Shown here one piece after another: positions 1 through 6,765 of a stretch of 11,623 nt of DNA (the stretch's first letter is position 1; the number at the start of each line of letters is the position of its first letter). Origin of the DNA: Deltaproteobacteria bacterium (GTDB lineage: Bacteria; Desulfobacterota; Desulfarculia; Adiutricales; Adiutricaceae); assembly GCA_031257955.1 (NCBI GenBank), contig JAIRNQ010000372.1, positions 1-11,623 on the forward strand. Direction: 5' to 3'. The notes under the pieces are model-generated. The model had not been told where the DNA came from. It searched no databases and saw nothing but the letters and a program-made list of their open reading frames with translations. The position numbers were made by a program, and so were the translations under genes.

Positions 1-4
1 GAAA

Positions 5-363
5 GGACATTTCTAATGCTTTGTTAAGCGACAAAATTTTCATTATTTACTCAATAAAAAGGAGCCCTTAAAAGCATGAGTAGATGAGTATATTTTTTTA
101 TTAGTTACCTTCTTATCAAGACTATTGCGGACATTTCTATAGTTCGATTTATAGATAAAAAGGCATTGGCATGTTTATTGCAAGGTGTTAGTTTTTTGTT
201 GATGGTGCCAAGTATATGTTTACACTACTCGTTTTTGCCAGCTTTCGATAAAGCCTTAGGTTTAGCCCACATTCTGGTATAGGACATTTCTATTGCACTC
301 TTAACCGACAAACCGGACATTTCTATTGCAACGAGGATAGGACATTTCTAATGCAACGCGACA
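5..363. mobile_element. Repeat-bearing end of an insertion sequence (partial, transposase not in window)
   Basis: Five copies of a motif GGACATTTCTAWTGC(A) lie in the same orientation at 5-19, 129-140 (shorter), 282-297, 315-330 and 340-355. Three copies continue to a CGACA ending: 5-33 and 282-310 (both 29 bp, with TTAA before SCGACA) and 340-363. Several spaced copies of a short repeat near one tip are typical of IS21-family and some related elements, where they serve as transposase binding sites. The array stops near 363, which could be the outer tip. No transposase reading frame is present, so the body would lie to the left of the window or be lost. The family assignment is from memory of the motif style and is not certain. 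Confidence 0.45.
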
Positions 364-422
364 GGAGGTTGGGAGAATTTCCGTGAACGGATACCCTATA
401 AGGATGTAAAAAAGAAGGAACT

Positions 423-635
423 TCAGTATATGTTTTTTATATATATAGCATCTAAAATGGCATATATATCTCTCTTTTTCGTTATGCTTTGATCATCTAT
501 ATATGTCCGTTTTCTATAGCTAAACACATATTGATCTGCTTTACAACAAGGCGATAACATTTTATGTTTGCTAATATACATTACTAAACCATTTTTTTTG
601 TTTATCTTATCAATATAATCATGTATTAAAAACAT
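423..635 (-). CDS. Small hypothetical protein, 70 aa
   Basis: I do not recognise this protein. It is AT-rich, basic, rich in Lys, Ile and Tyr, with a Cys-Cys pair near residue 30 and no membrane segment or signal peptide. Its reality rests on its control signals. AAGGAG (645-650 on the plus strand as CTCCTT) lies 9 nt before the ATG at 635. Further upstream is a perfect TTGACA, a 17-bp spacer and TATGGT. The stop is TGA at 423-425. It is transcribed away from the Fic gene, with about 640 bp between their starts, so it is not an obvious antitoxin partner. Its base composition resembles the Fic gene and not the GC-rich genes to the right, consistent with one acquired patch. It could still be a chance frame in AT-rich DNA. 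Confidence 0.45.
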   Translation of the reverse strand: MFLIHDYIDKINKKNGLVMYISKHKMLSPCCKADQYVFSYRKRTYIDDQSITKKRDIYAILDAIYIKNIY

Positions 636-686
636 AATTAAATGCTCCTTTTAAATAATTATATCTAAAAAAATAGGGACAAAAAT

Positions 687-715
687 ACCATAACAAAGAC
701 ATAAAATTATGTCAA
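687..715 (-). promoter_or_regulatory. Sigma70-type promoter with overlapping palindrome, for the 70-aa gene
   Basis: Read on the minus strand, TTGACA (710-715) is followed by a 17-bp spacer and TATGGT (687-692, 4 of 6 consensus bases). Transcription would begin near 680, about 45 nt before the ATG at 635. A perfect inverted repeat, GACATAA-AA-TTATGTC (698-713), overlaps the -35 element and part of the spacer, where a repressor could bind. A second small inverted repeat, GGCA-N5-TGCC (716-728), lies just upstream. The operator role is inferred from position only. Confidence 0.45.
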
Positions 716-728
716 GGCAAAAAATGCC

Positions 729-1096
729 AATGTATATAGTTAATAGAATTGAGATTAGTGAGTTTGGAAAAGGTGAGGCTTAAAGGTTGGGGAAAAAATG
801 GGATGACAAGAGGCGTATAATCTGCCTTGCCCCGCTTGGCAAAAGACAGGATTTCCGGCAATTTCAGGACAGGTATAGCCGTCTATTATTAGACATTATA
901 AGCTAGCGGGAACAGATGCGTTAACTTGCTACAGCTCGGCTGACAATCGAGCTATCCCGACGCGGAGGACGAAAATCGAGCGCCTTTGCCCAAGGCAAAC
1001 AGGAGTGTCGGCTTCCGTAATGAGGACGCGCCACGATGGTGAACTGCCGGGAGGAATTTATCGGCGCTTGAAAGAGTTGGTGGTGTCGGGTTTTAG
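729..1096. other. Intergenic stretch without a convincing gene
   Basis: Composition shifts from AT-rich to mixed near 800. A plus-strand frame from ATG 724 runs to about 920 but is broken by TAA at 781-783 and a TAG near 904; the part between the stops reads like protein and could be a decayed gene fragment. Another short frame (ATG 1020 to TGA 1098-1100, 26 codons) has AGGAG 13 nt upstream, too far to be a good ribosome binding site. Neither resembles a family I know. Confidence 0.3.
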
Positions 1097-1122
1097 TTGA
1101 CAAGTAATAGTCATGGTATAAT
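1097..1122 (+). promoter_or_regulatory. Candidate promoter for the Fic gene
   Basis: A perfect TTGACA (1097-1102) and a perfect TATAAT (1117-1122) are present, but only 14 bp apart, shorter than the usual 16-18. The -10 box carries the TGN extension (TG at 1114-1115), which can make a promoter work without a well-placed -35. Initiation near 1129 would leave about 140 nt of leader before the Fic ATG. Confidence 0.4.
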
Positions 1123-1271
1123 AACTTTGTAGCGGACCTTTGTCTGACGCCAGTCGCTTGATATTTTTTTATCGGCTACCTAAGGTGTTTTACCCTGTCT
1201 AATATTGCCCAGCAAAGCGGCGCCAAAGTCTGTTAATCTAAATATGATATACTTGCGTTAAGAAGTGTCAT

Positions 1272-2159
1272 ATGAGTAATGTTAATAAGCCAATATCACA
1301 TAAATGGGAGCCTATAACAGATCTTCCAGCTAATTATCTTTCTTTATCAAGTGCTGATTTTACCGCTAAGGCCAAAGAATGGTTAGCTCTTAAACCATTA
1401 ATTAAAGATGAAGTATTCTCCAAATTTTTAGATCGAATTAAAAATGAATGGGTTATTGAACTGGGAAACGTCGAGAATATTTATTTTATCAATGATAAGC
1501 TTACTGAAACATTAGTAGAGGAAGGTTTATACTCAATCGAGTTGCCCCATCAAGGCAATTCTACTGTAGTCGTAGATCCTCACACTTTTTTTTATAGTCA
1601 TGAAGAGGTTTTTAACGCTCTTTACGATATGGCTAGAGCAAAAACACAAATTAGTCCATATTTAATACGAGGAATTCATGCTGTACTAACCGAAAATCAA
1701 GTTTCCGCGCCTGGAATAGATCCTTTTGGGCGAAAAATAAATATACCATTAGCGAAGGGTATTTTTAAAAAATGGCCAAATAATCCTACAACCGCTAACG
1801 GCTCAATTCACCAGTATTGCCCGCCTGAACAGGTAGACTCAGAAATATCAAGATTATTACATTTACATGAAGACCATATAAATAAAAATGTTCCCATAGA
1901 AATTGAAGCGGCTTGGTTTCATCATCGATTTATTCAAATTCATCCCTTTCAAGACGGCAACGGGCGAGTAGGTCGAGCTTTAACGGCACTAATTTTTATT
2001 AAAAATGGATTATTCCCACCAATAGTGAAGTTAAATGATAAGAAAAAATATTTAATTAATCTTGAATTAGCAGATAAAGATAATTTAAAGCCATTAATTG
2101 ATTATTTTTCTAATTTAGTTGCATCAAAAATAACAAAATGCATAGAATATATCAAGTAA
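1272..2159 (+). CDS. Fic-family protein (probable AMP-transferase), 295 aa
   Basis: The Fic catalytic motif is complete at residues 224-232 (HPFQDGNGR), with catalytic His224, acidic Asp228 that binds the metal, and the anion-hole Gly-Asn-Gly and Arg232. Such proteins transfer AMP (sometimes another phosphate group) from a nucleotide to a hydroxyl on a target protein. The N-terminal part carries TLVEEG (residues 80-85), matching the inhibitory [S/T]xxxE[G/N] motif whose Glu blocks ATP binding; in front of the core this indicates a class II, self-inhibited Fic. Residues 144-180 fit the flap that docks the target. The protein ends about 60 residues after the motif, without the C-terminal winged helix many 350-380 aa relatives have. 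The ATG at 1272 is the first in frame; the ribosome binding site (AGAAG) is weak. It is AT-rich, unlike the genes from 3261 on, suggesting transfer. The target cannot be told from sequence. Confidence 0.9.
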   Translation: MSNVNKPISHKWEPITDLPANYLSLSSADFTAKAKEWLALKPLIKDEVFSKFLDRIKNEWVIELGNVENIYFINDKLTETLVEEGLYSIELPHQGNSTVVVDPHTFFYSHEEVFNALYDMARAKTQISPYLIRGIHAVLTENQVSAPGIDPFGRKINIPLAKGIFKKWPNNPTTANGSIHQYCPPEQVDSEISRLLHLHEDHINKNVPIEIEAAWFHHRFIQIHPFQDGNGRVGRALTALIFIKNGLFPPIVKLNDKKKYLINLELADKDNLKPLIDYFSNLVASKITKCIEYIK

Positions 2160-2663
2160 ATTCAAATCTATGATGCGGCTGCAAAAGCTGCAACAGAATT
2201 GAGGGTGAGCCCTAACAAGGGCAAGTCTCTCCGGTGTAAGGAGCGGCGAACCGCACTGACTACTAGCTATGGACTGCTCATACTTGACTGTATAGTCAGA
2301 TATCCCGTGAGGGGGGGTGGTAAAGCGTTAGAGGTGGAATAACCAGGCCAGCCATTGAGCGACGAAATTATTTCATTCCGGGTGCCGACGTTGTATTGAT
2401 ATGCGGAAGGCGATATCGCAAGGCGCATAGGGACCTGGTGGCGTCTGCGACCCTGCGCGTGGTTAGAAATGCTGTCGTTGGAAGCGGCGAGATCTCCCAG
2501 CTTCCATTTGGGATGGCCCGCATGGACGGCAGGGCAAGCCAAAAGCGTAAACCCGGTGCCGCGCGGTGGGAGAAGTCGGATATCCACCGTAGTGCCGATG
2601 AAGTGGCCGAACTTTCAAAGCTGAACGGAGGCCATGGAGGGAAGGGGGATACAGGAGGTGAAC

Positions 2664-2765
2664 ATGCCCAATCTTAACGCTTCGCCTACTCAGGGAGGCG
2701 GAAGCCATCCGGATGCTCGGGAGGTAGTAACAAATGGGATGGAACGCATGCGTCATGGGCGATGA
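2664..2765 (+). pseudogene. Residual start of the intron-encoded protein frame, 33 codons
   Basis: AGGAGGT at 2653-2659 is a near-ideal ribosome binding site four bases before this ATG, yet the frame stops after 33 codons. The peptide is Gly-, Asn- and Arg-rich with no known domain. Its place before domain V matches domain IV of the intron, where a reverse transcriptase/maturase of over 400 codons would normally begin. I read it as what remains after an internal deletion; a real short peptide cannot be excluded. Confidence 0.3.
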
Positions 2766-2825
2766 GAGATAAGAATCTCAGCATCCTTATCCTAATCAAC
2801 GCAAACACGTTGGTATCTAACTGAG

Positions 2826-2894
2826 GAGCCCGGCGCGGGAGAATCGCACGTTCAGTTCGGATGGATGGGAGGAGAAATCCTTCCCTACCCCCAT
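2826..2894 (+). ncRNA. Group II intron domains V and VI
   Basis: Domain V (2826-2858, 33 nt) starts GAGC and ends GTTC. Its lower stem leads to a two-nucleotide bulge at 2848-2849 and an upper stem GCGG/TCGC around a GAGAA loop; the usual form is 34 nt with a GNRA tetraloop. The lower stem has two mismatches (2830 with 2854, 2831 with 2853), a sign of decay or divergence. Domain VI (2863-2889) is a hairpin capped by GAAA (2874-2877) with an unpaired A at 2887, seven bases before the proposed 3' end at 2894, the expected place for the branch-point adenosine. Confidence 0.55.
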
Positions 2895-3260
2895 ATCAAG
2901 CTCGTGAACGCTTACCTAGCGTTTTATGCGGAATACGCTTCAATTTTACCCACCTTATCACCGCTGTCCGAGAAAATAAATGTCCTTGCGAAAATCTTTG
3001 GAAACGTGCCTATACCCGGCAAAAACCTCTGGTTTGATTTACCGTCCCCTCTTTGGTCCGATTTTAGCCGTACCGTCAGTCATGGGCGTAGGGGCAAAAG
3101 CCTTGGGGGCTGGCGGTGGCCGGCCTGGGGCACAGTGGCCTTAGGCACTGGTGGCCGCTGGCGTAGGGGCGAAAGCCTTGGGGGGTTGGGACTAGGCTTG
3201 TGGGCTGTCGTCGGCCGGCCTGGGACCGGCCTTGGTCCGAGTTTTGGCCAACGTTTGGGC
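2895..3260. other. Intergenic stretch with a GC-rich direct repeat
   Basis: No convincing gene. A small inverted repeat AACGCT-N5-AGCGTT (2907-2923) follows the intron but lacks a proper T tract. From about 3080 the sequence becomes very GC-rich and holds two 25-bp direct repeats (3085-3109 and 3160-3184, one mismatch) exactly 75 bp apart. An inverted repeat GGACC-N6-GGTCC follows near 3224-3239. I see no clear terminator for the minus-strand gene ending at 3261. Confidence 0.5.
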
Positions 3261-4145
3261 TTAGTATCCGTTGCCGTCGGTGGTTAGATCCTCGGGCGGG
3301 AGGAGGGAGATCTCCACTTGGTCCACCTTGCGGTCGTCGGAGGCCAGGATTTTGAAGACGTAGTCGGAGAAGATTATTTCCTCGCCGGTGACCGGGACGC
3401 GGCTGACCCGGTCGGTCAGGAAGCCGCCCAGGGTCTCGTAGTCGCCCAGGGGCAGAGGCCCGCCCGAGAGTTTGCCGTTAAGTTCGGAGATGGTGGCTTG
3501 GCCGGTGGCCAAGAGGACCCCGGGCGAGAGTTCCCTGACGTCCTCGTCCTCCTCCTGGTCGTATTCGTCGTTGATGTCGCCGATGATCTCCTCGATGATG
3601 TCTTCCATGGTCACAAGGCCCGCCGTGCCGCCGTACTCGTCCAGGACCACGGCCAGGTGGCTTTTTTTCGACCGGAGCTCGGTGAGGAGATCGCCTATCA
3701 GGCGGTTGGCGTGGACGAGGGTAACCGAACGGAGAAACTCGCCGGGGATGGCCGCGTCGGGATCGGCGCCCCATTTTTTGAGTAGATCCTTCACCATCAG
3801 AAAGCCGACGATGTGGTCCAGATCGCCCTCGTAAACCGGAAGGCGGGAGTAGCCTTCGCGTTTGACGATTTCGACCACCTCCGAGATGGTGGCCGATTTG
3901 TCCACGCCGACGACGGCGATGCGGGGGGTCATGATTTGCTTGGCCACGGTGTCGTCGAACTCAAAGATGCTGTGAATCATCTCCTTGGAGCTCTTGGGCA
4001 GGGCCCCGCTTTCGGCGCCGTGGTTGATGAGCTCGTGCATTTCCTCCTCAAGCTCGTCGGGCGAGAGGGGGTTTTTTCGAAGGGATCGCAGCAATCTAGT
4101 GAAAAGGCCGGGCTTGGAGCCTTGTTTCGGTAAACCGTCTTCCAA
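3261..4145 (-). CDS. CorC/HlyC-family CBS-domain protein, 294 aa
   Basis: Length and layout match E. coli CorC (YbeX, about 292 aa). An N-terminal acidic-helical stretch (residues 25-60) leads into a CBS pair: MTPR at 72-75 and RLPVYEG at 101-107 mark the first CBS, and the run at 163-191 with LDEYGG and TMEDIIEEIIGDI marks the second. The C-terminal CorC_HlyC domain spans about 210-283. There is no DUF21 membrane region, so this is the soluble short form. Family members are linked to magnesium/cobalt homeostasis; 'hemolysin' names are historical. CBS pairs bind adenosine nucleotides. The start is TTG (4143-4145), chosen because AAGGAGT lies 8 nt upstream and no ATG precedes the conserved part nearby. 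The gene stands alone, about 710 bp from the regulator gene upstream of it. Confidence 0.88.
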   Translation of the reverse strand: MEDGLPKQGSKPGLFTRLLRSLRKNPLSPDELEEEMHELINHGAESGALPKSSKEMIHSIFEFDDTVAKQIMTPRIAVVGVDKSATISEVVEIVKREGYSRLPVYEGDLDHIVGFLMVKDLLKKWGADPDAAIPGEFLRSVTLVHANRLIGDLLTELRSKKSHLAVVLDEYGGTAGLVTMEDIIEEIIGDINDEYDQEEDEDVRELSPGVLLATGQATISELNGKLSGGPLPLGDYETLGGFLTDRVSRVPVTGEEIIFSDYVFKILASDDRKVDQVEISLLPPEDLTTDGNGY

Positions 4146-4857
4146 AAGGGGGCACTCCTTGGCTGGGGTGATCGACGGGCCGGCCCCAAAGGAAGTGGGG
4201 GACGGCGGGCGGACGCCTGGGACTGGCTTGGCGGCTCAGGGCGGGGAGGAACCGGGCGCTGCCGAGCTAGGTCGGGCTGAGACAAGTCGGGTTGGGATAA
4301 GTCGGCCCGGGAAAAGTCGGGCCAAGATTAATCTAGCCAAGTTTGGCGGGAAATCGGGTGTCGTGGTTCGAGTTTTGGGGGTAACCGGAACGGGGGCGGA
4401 GAAATCGCGGCCTGGGGGCTTAGGAAGCGGATCGGACTGAACTGGCCAATCGGGCGGAACCGGAGAAGCGGGCGGCGCCAGCGGCGCCCGAGGGGCCCTC
4501 TGGACCCGGGCGATGGGGATGTCGGGGGCTTTTCGCGGTTTGGGCCCGGGACTGTGGGGTTCTGGTTCGGGTGGGGGTATCATGGCTTTGGGGAAAAGAT
4601 CCTTCAAACAATCATTTGGGCAAAAATACCGGGACCGCGGAAACGGCTTGGCTTGGCCATAGCGCGCTGGGCGGGTTAAAAAAACAATGCCGGCGTCCCG
4701 GGCGGCTTTGGTTGGCCAAAGCGTCCGGGGGCAGTGGGGTGAAATTGTGTCGGCGCCGAGGGCGGCTTGGCCAAGGCGCCTTGGGGGCGACTTGGCCAGG
4801 GCGCCCGGTGGGCTGGCCTCGTTGGTCGACCTCGCTGGGGAGGTTGGTCTGGCCTCG
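4146..4857. other. Repetitive GC-rich intergenic region without a convincing gene
   Basis: A minus-strand frame of 209 codons (TTG start at 4865, stop near 4236) overlaps the end of the regulator gene, but it is Pro/Ala/Arg-rich, has no domain or clear ribosome binding site and looks like the chance frames common in GC-rich DNA. The region contains a 15-bp periodic repeat (4269-4328) and part of a 36-bp tandem duplication (4815-4886). Near 4680 lies a short run of seven A. No promoter for the CorC-like gene stood out. Confidence 0.45.
4269..4328 (-). repeat. Four 15-bp degenerate tandem units
   Basis: The word ARGTCGG recurs at 4269, 4284, 4299 and 4314, an exact 15-bp period. Read on the minus strand in one frame the units give PDFSR, ADLSQ, PDLSQ, PDLAR, which resembles the A(D/N)LxX pattern of pentapeptide-repeat proteins. 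A stop codon lies two codons before this frame begins, so at most it is a remnant. Confidence 0.5.
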
Positions 4858-4886
4858 TCAGTCAACCTCGCTGGGGAGGTTGGTTT
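4815..4886 (-). repeat. 36-bp tandem duplication across the regulator's stop codon
   Basis: 4815-4850 and 4851-4886 are two adjacent 36-bp copies differing at four positions. The copy nearest the gene encodes the regulator's last residues (NLPSEVD) and its TGA stop; the outer copy would encode the same residues again but has no stop at the matching place. The unit is 12 codons, so the frame is kept. Confidence 0.75.
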
Positions 4887-6765
4887 GCCCGGGGATACGG
4901 GAGAGGGTCGGCCCGGTGTATTGGGCCTGAAAATCCAGCGGATCGAGTCCGTAGATGCGGATCTTGCGGATCAAGGTCTCGGGGTTAAGGCCCAGGATGG
5001 CCGCCGCCGTTTCGGTGTCGCCGTTGGAGACCGAAAGGCCCTTGCCGATGTAACATCGCTCGGCCTCGCCCAAGAGGGTGTCGCCGGTCACGTTGTCGCC
5101 ATGGTTAAAGACCTCGGCGGCCAGGCGGATGTGGACCGGCAGGCAGTCCATGACCACGTGCCCGTCGCGGCTAAAGCCGGCCATGGATTCGCACTCGGTC
5201 ATGAGTTCCTTGATGTTGCCGGGCCAGGGGTAAGCCCGCAGGCACTCGATCACCGACTGGTCCAGGCCGTGGAAGGGCAGGCCCAAAAACTTGGCCGTCC
5301 GGGCGCAGTAATGGTGGGCCAGGCTCTCGATGTCGTTTCTGGTCTCCCGGAGCGGGGGCAGGGCCAGGTTTATGCCGGTCAGCCGGAAGTAGAGATCCTC
5401 GCGGAAGGTACCGTTTTCGACCATATCTTGGAGATTTGACTGGGACGAGGTAATGAAGCGAATGGAGACCAGCCGGGAGTGCCGGGAATCCATCGGGTAG
5501 ATAAGGCCTTCCTCGATGGCCATCAAAATGTTTCGTTGGGTGGAGAGGGGGAGGTTTTCGATGTGCCGCAAAAACATGGTCCCGTTGTTGGCCAGGTGCA
5601 GAAGGCCCACGATGTTTTCCTCGCCGCCCTCCTGGCCGAAGAGGGCCAGCTCTATCTGGGCCTGGGACATGCCCGAGAGGGTAAGCTCCAGAAAGCGCCC
5701 GTTGCGCTTGGGGCTTTGCTGGTGGATGTGTTTGGCCAGGCTCGTCTTGCCGGTCCCCAGTTCCCCGGTTATGAATATGGGCTTGTCGCCCTGGGCCAAG
5801 TGGGAGGCGGTGGAAAAGATGACCTTAATCTGGTGATCCCGACCAATCAGGTTGGTGATGGGCTCGGCCACGGCCAAGCGGCGGCCGTCGTCCACTTGCC
5901 TTTGCAGGGTAAGGTTTTTCAGAAAGGGGCTGACCGTCATGGCCACGGCCGAGAGGAGTACCAGATCCGATTGCTCAAAGGCCCGGTTTGAGTTTTCCAG
6001 GTATAGAAGGCCCATCCGCCCGCCGCCCCCGGAATAGAGCGGGACCAGAAGGCAGGGGTGGTCGGAGAACTCGACGTTGCGGTTGCCGGAGGTAAAGAAC
6101 AACTCGGTTATGATGTGCGGCCAAAGGGTGGCGTGGCCCATCTCGGTCACCGACCGGTAGGGAACGTTTCCCAAGAGAAGTCGCTTGTCCGGAGGGAAAG
6201 ACAGAAAAGAGATCTGGTTCAGGGGGCCTGTGTCCCCCGGCCAAAGGATGGAGACCGAGGTGGCCCCCAGGCGGCTCTCCAGAAAATCCAACAGTACCTT
6301 GGTCACGGTTTCCGGGACGGCTTGGCAGAGGGCGTGGTTCAGCTCGACCAGATAGGCGGCCTGGGCCTGGCTGACCGAGGAGGCGGCCTCGATGGCCGGA
6401 ATGCTTAGGATGTGCCTCTGGGATTCGTTGACGGCGTTTAAGATCAAGGCCGCCGGGGCCGGTCCGGTGATAACGTCCAGGTAGGGTTCGAAGATGTAGA
6501 TTTCCTGGCCGATCTTAACGCAATCAAAAGGCTTTAACGGGAGCTTTTCCGAAATGGGCAGATCGTTTACCAACGTCCCGTTGGTGCTGTTTAGATCCTC
6601 TATGAAATAAGTATCGCCCGATAGGGTGATCTCGGCGTGGCGGCGGGAGGCGCTGCGGTCGAAGAGTATCAAGTCGCACTCGGCCGAGCGGCCAAGCATG
6701 GCCCGCTCCGGCAGCCTGAACCTAAACCCAAGGCGGTCTTCACGAAAGGCGACGAGTTCAGCCAT
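4858..6765 (-). CDS. FHA-GAF-AAA+-Fis transcriptional regulator lacking the GAFTGA loop, 635 aa
   Basis: Domain order is that of a sigma54 enhancer-binding regulator. An FHA domain (about 1-95) has LGRS at 24-27, SRRH at 40-43 and STNG at 60-63, the residues that bind phosphothreonine. A GAF-like sensor spans about 140-285. The AAA+ domain (about 305-530) has Walker A GELGTGKT at 334-341 and the arginine-finger block FREDLYFRL at 454-462. A Fis-type helix-turn-helix occupies about 565-607. Two hallmarks are missing. Between LFG (375-377) and NNGT (393-396) the sigma54-contacting GAFTGA loop is deleted, and Walker B, normally FLDE, is FLRH (398-401). It may bind DNA and ATP without opening sigma54 promoters. 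I chose ATG 6765 because it directly precedes the FHA domain and has GGGTGG upstream; an extension to 6849 needs a TTG start. No adjacent target gene is evident. Confidence 0.85.
   Translation of the reverse strand: MAELVAFREDRLGFRFRLPERAMLGRSAECDLILFDRSASRRHAEITLSGDTYFIEDLNSTNGTLVNDLPISEKLPLKPFDCVKIGQEIYIFEPYLDVITGPAPAALILNAVNESQRHILSIPAIEAASSVSQAQAAYLVELNHALCQAVPETVTKVLLDFLESRLGATSVSILWPGDTGPLNQISFLSFPPDKRLLLGNVPYRSVTEMGHATLWPHIITELFFTSGNRNVEFSDHPCLLVPLYSGGGGRMGLLYLENSNRAFEQSDLVLLSAVAMTVSPFLKNLTLQRQVDDGRRLAVAEPITNLIGRDHQIKVIFSTASHLAQGDKPIFITGELGTGKTSLAKHIHQQSPKRNGRFLELTLSGMSQAQIELALFGQEGGEENIVGLLHLANNGTMFLRHIENLPLSTQRNILMAIEEGLIYPMDSRHSRLVSIRFITSSQSNLQDMVENGTFREDLYFRLTGINLALPPLRETRNDIESLAHHYCARTAKFLGLPFHGLDQSVIECLRAYPWPGNIKELMTECESMAGFSRDGHVVMDCLPVHIRLAAEVFNHGDNVTGDTLLGEAERCYIGKGLSVSNGDTETAAAILGLNPETLIRKIRIYGLDPLDFQAQYTGPTLSRIPGQTNLPSEVD

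Larger units (their letters stand above)
2205..2894 (+). mobile_element. ORF-less group II intron (ribozyme remnant or trans-dependent intron)
   Basis: The 690-nt stretch has the landmarks of a bacterial group II intron. It opens with GTGAG and a GCCC/GGGC stem, close to the usual GTGYG start of domain I. It ends with a recognisable domain V, a domain VI carrying a bulged A, and a final AT. A perfect AGGAGGT followed four bases later by ATG (2664) sits where domain IV normally starts the reverse transcriptase, but that frame closes after 33 codons (TGA 2763-2765) and no RT motifs are visible. The element therefore cannot make its own maturase; it is either dead or dependent on one made elsewhere. 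It inserted just after the Fic stop codon, so it interrupts no visible gene. Exact ends are inferred; I could not confirm the exon-binding pairings. Confidence 0.6.

Noticed and set aside
5..363. CRISPR array
   Set aside because: The repeats are short (15-16 bp core), spacing is irregular (about 125, 153, 33 and 25 bp) and no cas gene is present.
921..1103. 60-codon minus-strand frame
   Set aside because: No ribosome binding site, no known domain, composition of a shadow frame; not distinguishable from chance.
2175..2191. Terminator-like hairpin after the Fic gene
   Set aside because: Only a 5-bp stem with a G-U pair, a 7-nt loop and no T tract; too weak to call.
2396..2756. Open frames of about 93-106 codons on both strands
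   Set aside because: They lie within the group II intron ribozyme, where long accidental frames are common; no reverse transcriptase motif is present.
2865..3287. 140-codon plus-strand frame starting in intron domain VI
   Set aside because: It begins inside the ribozyme structure and its second half is Gly/Trp/Arg low-complexity sequence overlapping the end of the CorC-like gene.
4236..4865. 209-codon minus-strand frame overlapping the end of the regulator gene
   Set aside because: TTG start without a clear ribosome binding site, extreme Pro/Ala/Arg bias, no domain, and built partly from tandem repeats; typical chance frame in GC-rich DNA.
3313..6408. Many plus-strand frames of 60-250 codons
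   Set aside because: They are shadows of the two minus-strand genes, which have clear domains and ribosome binding sites.
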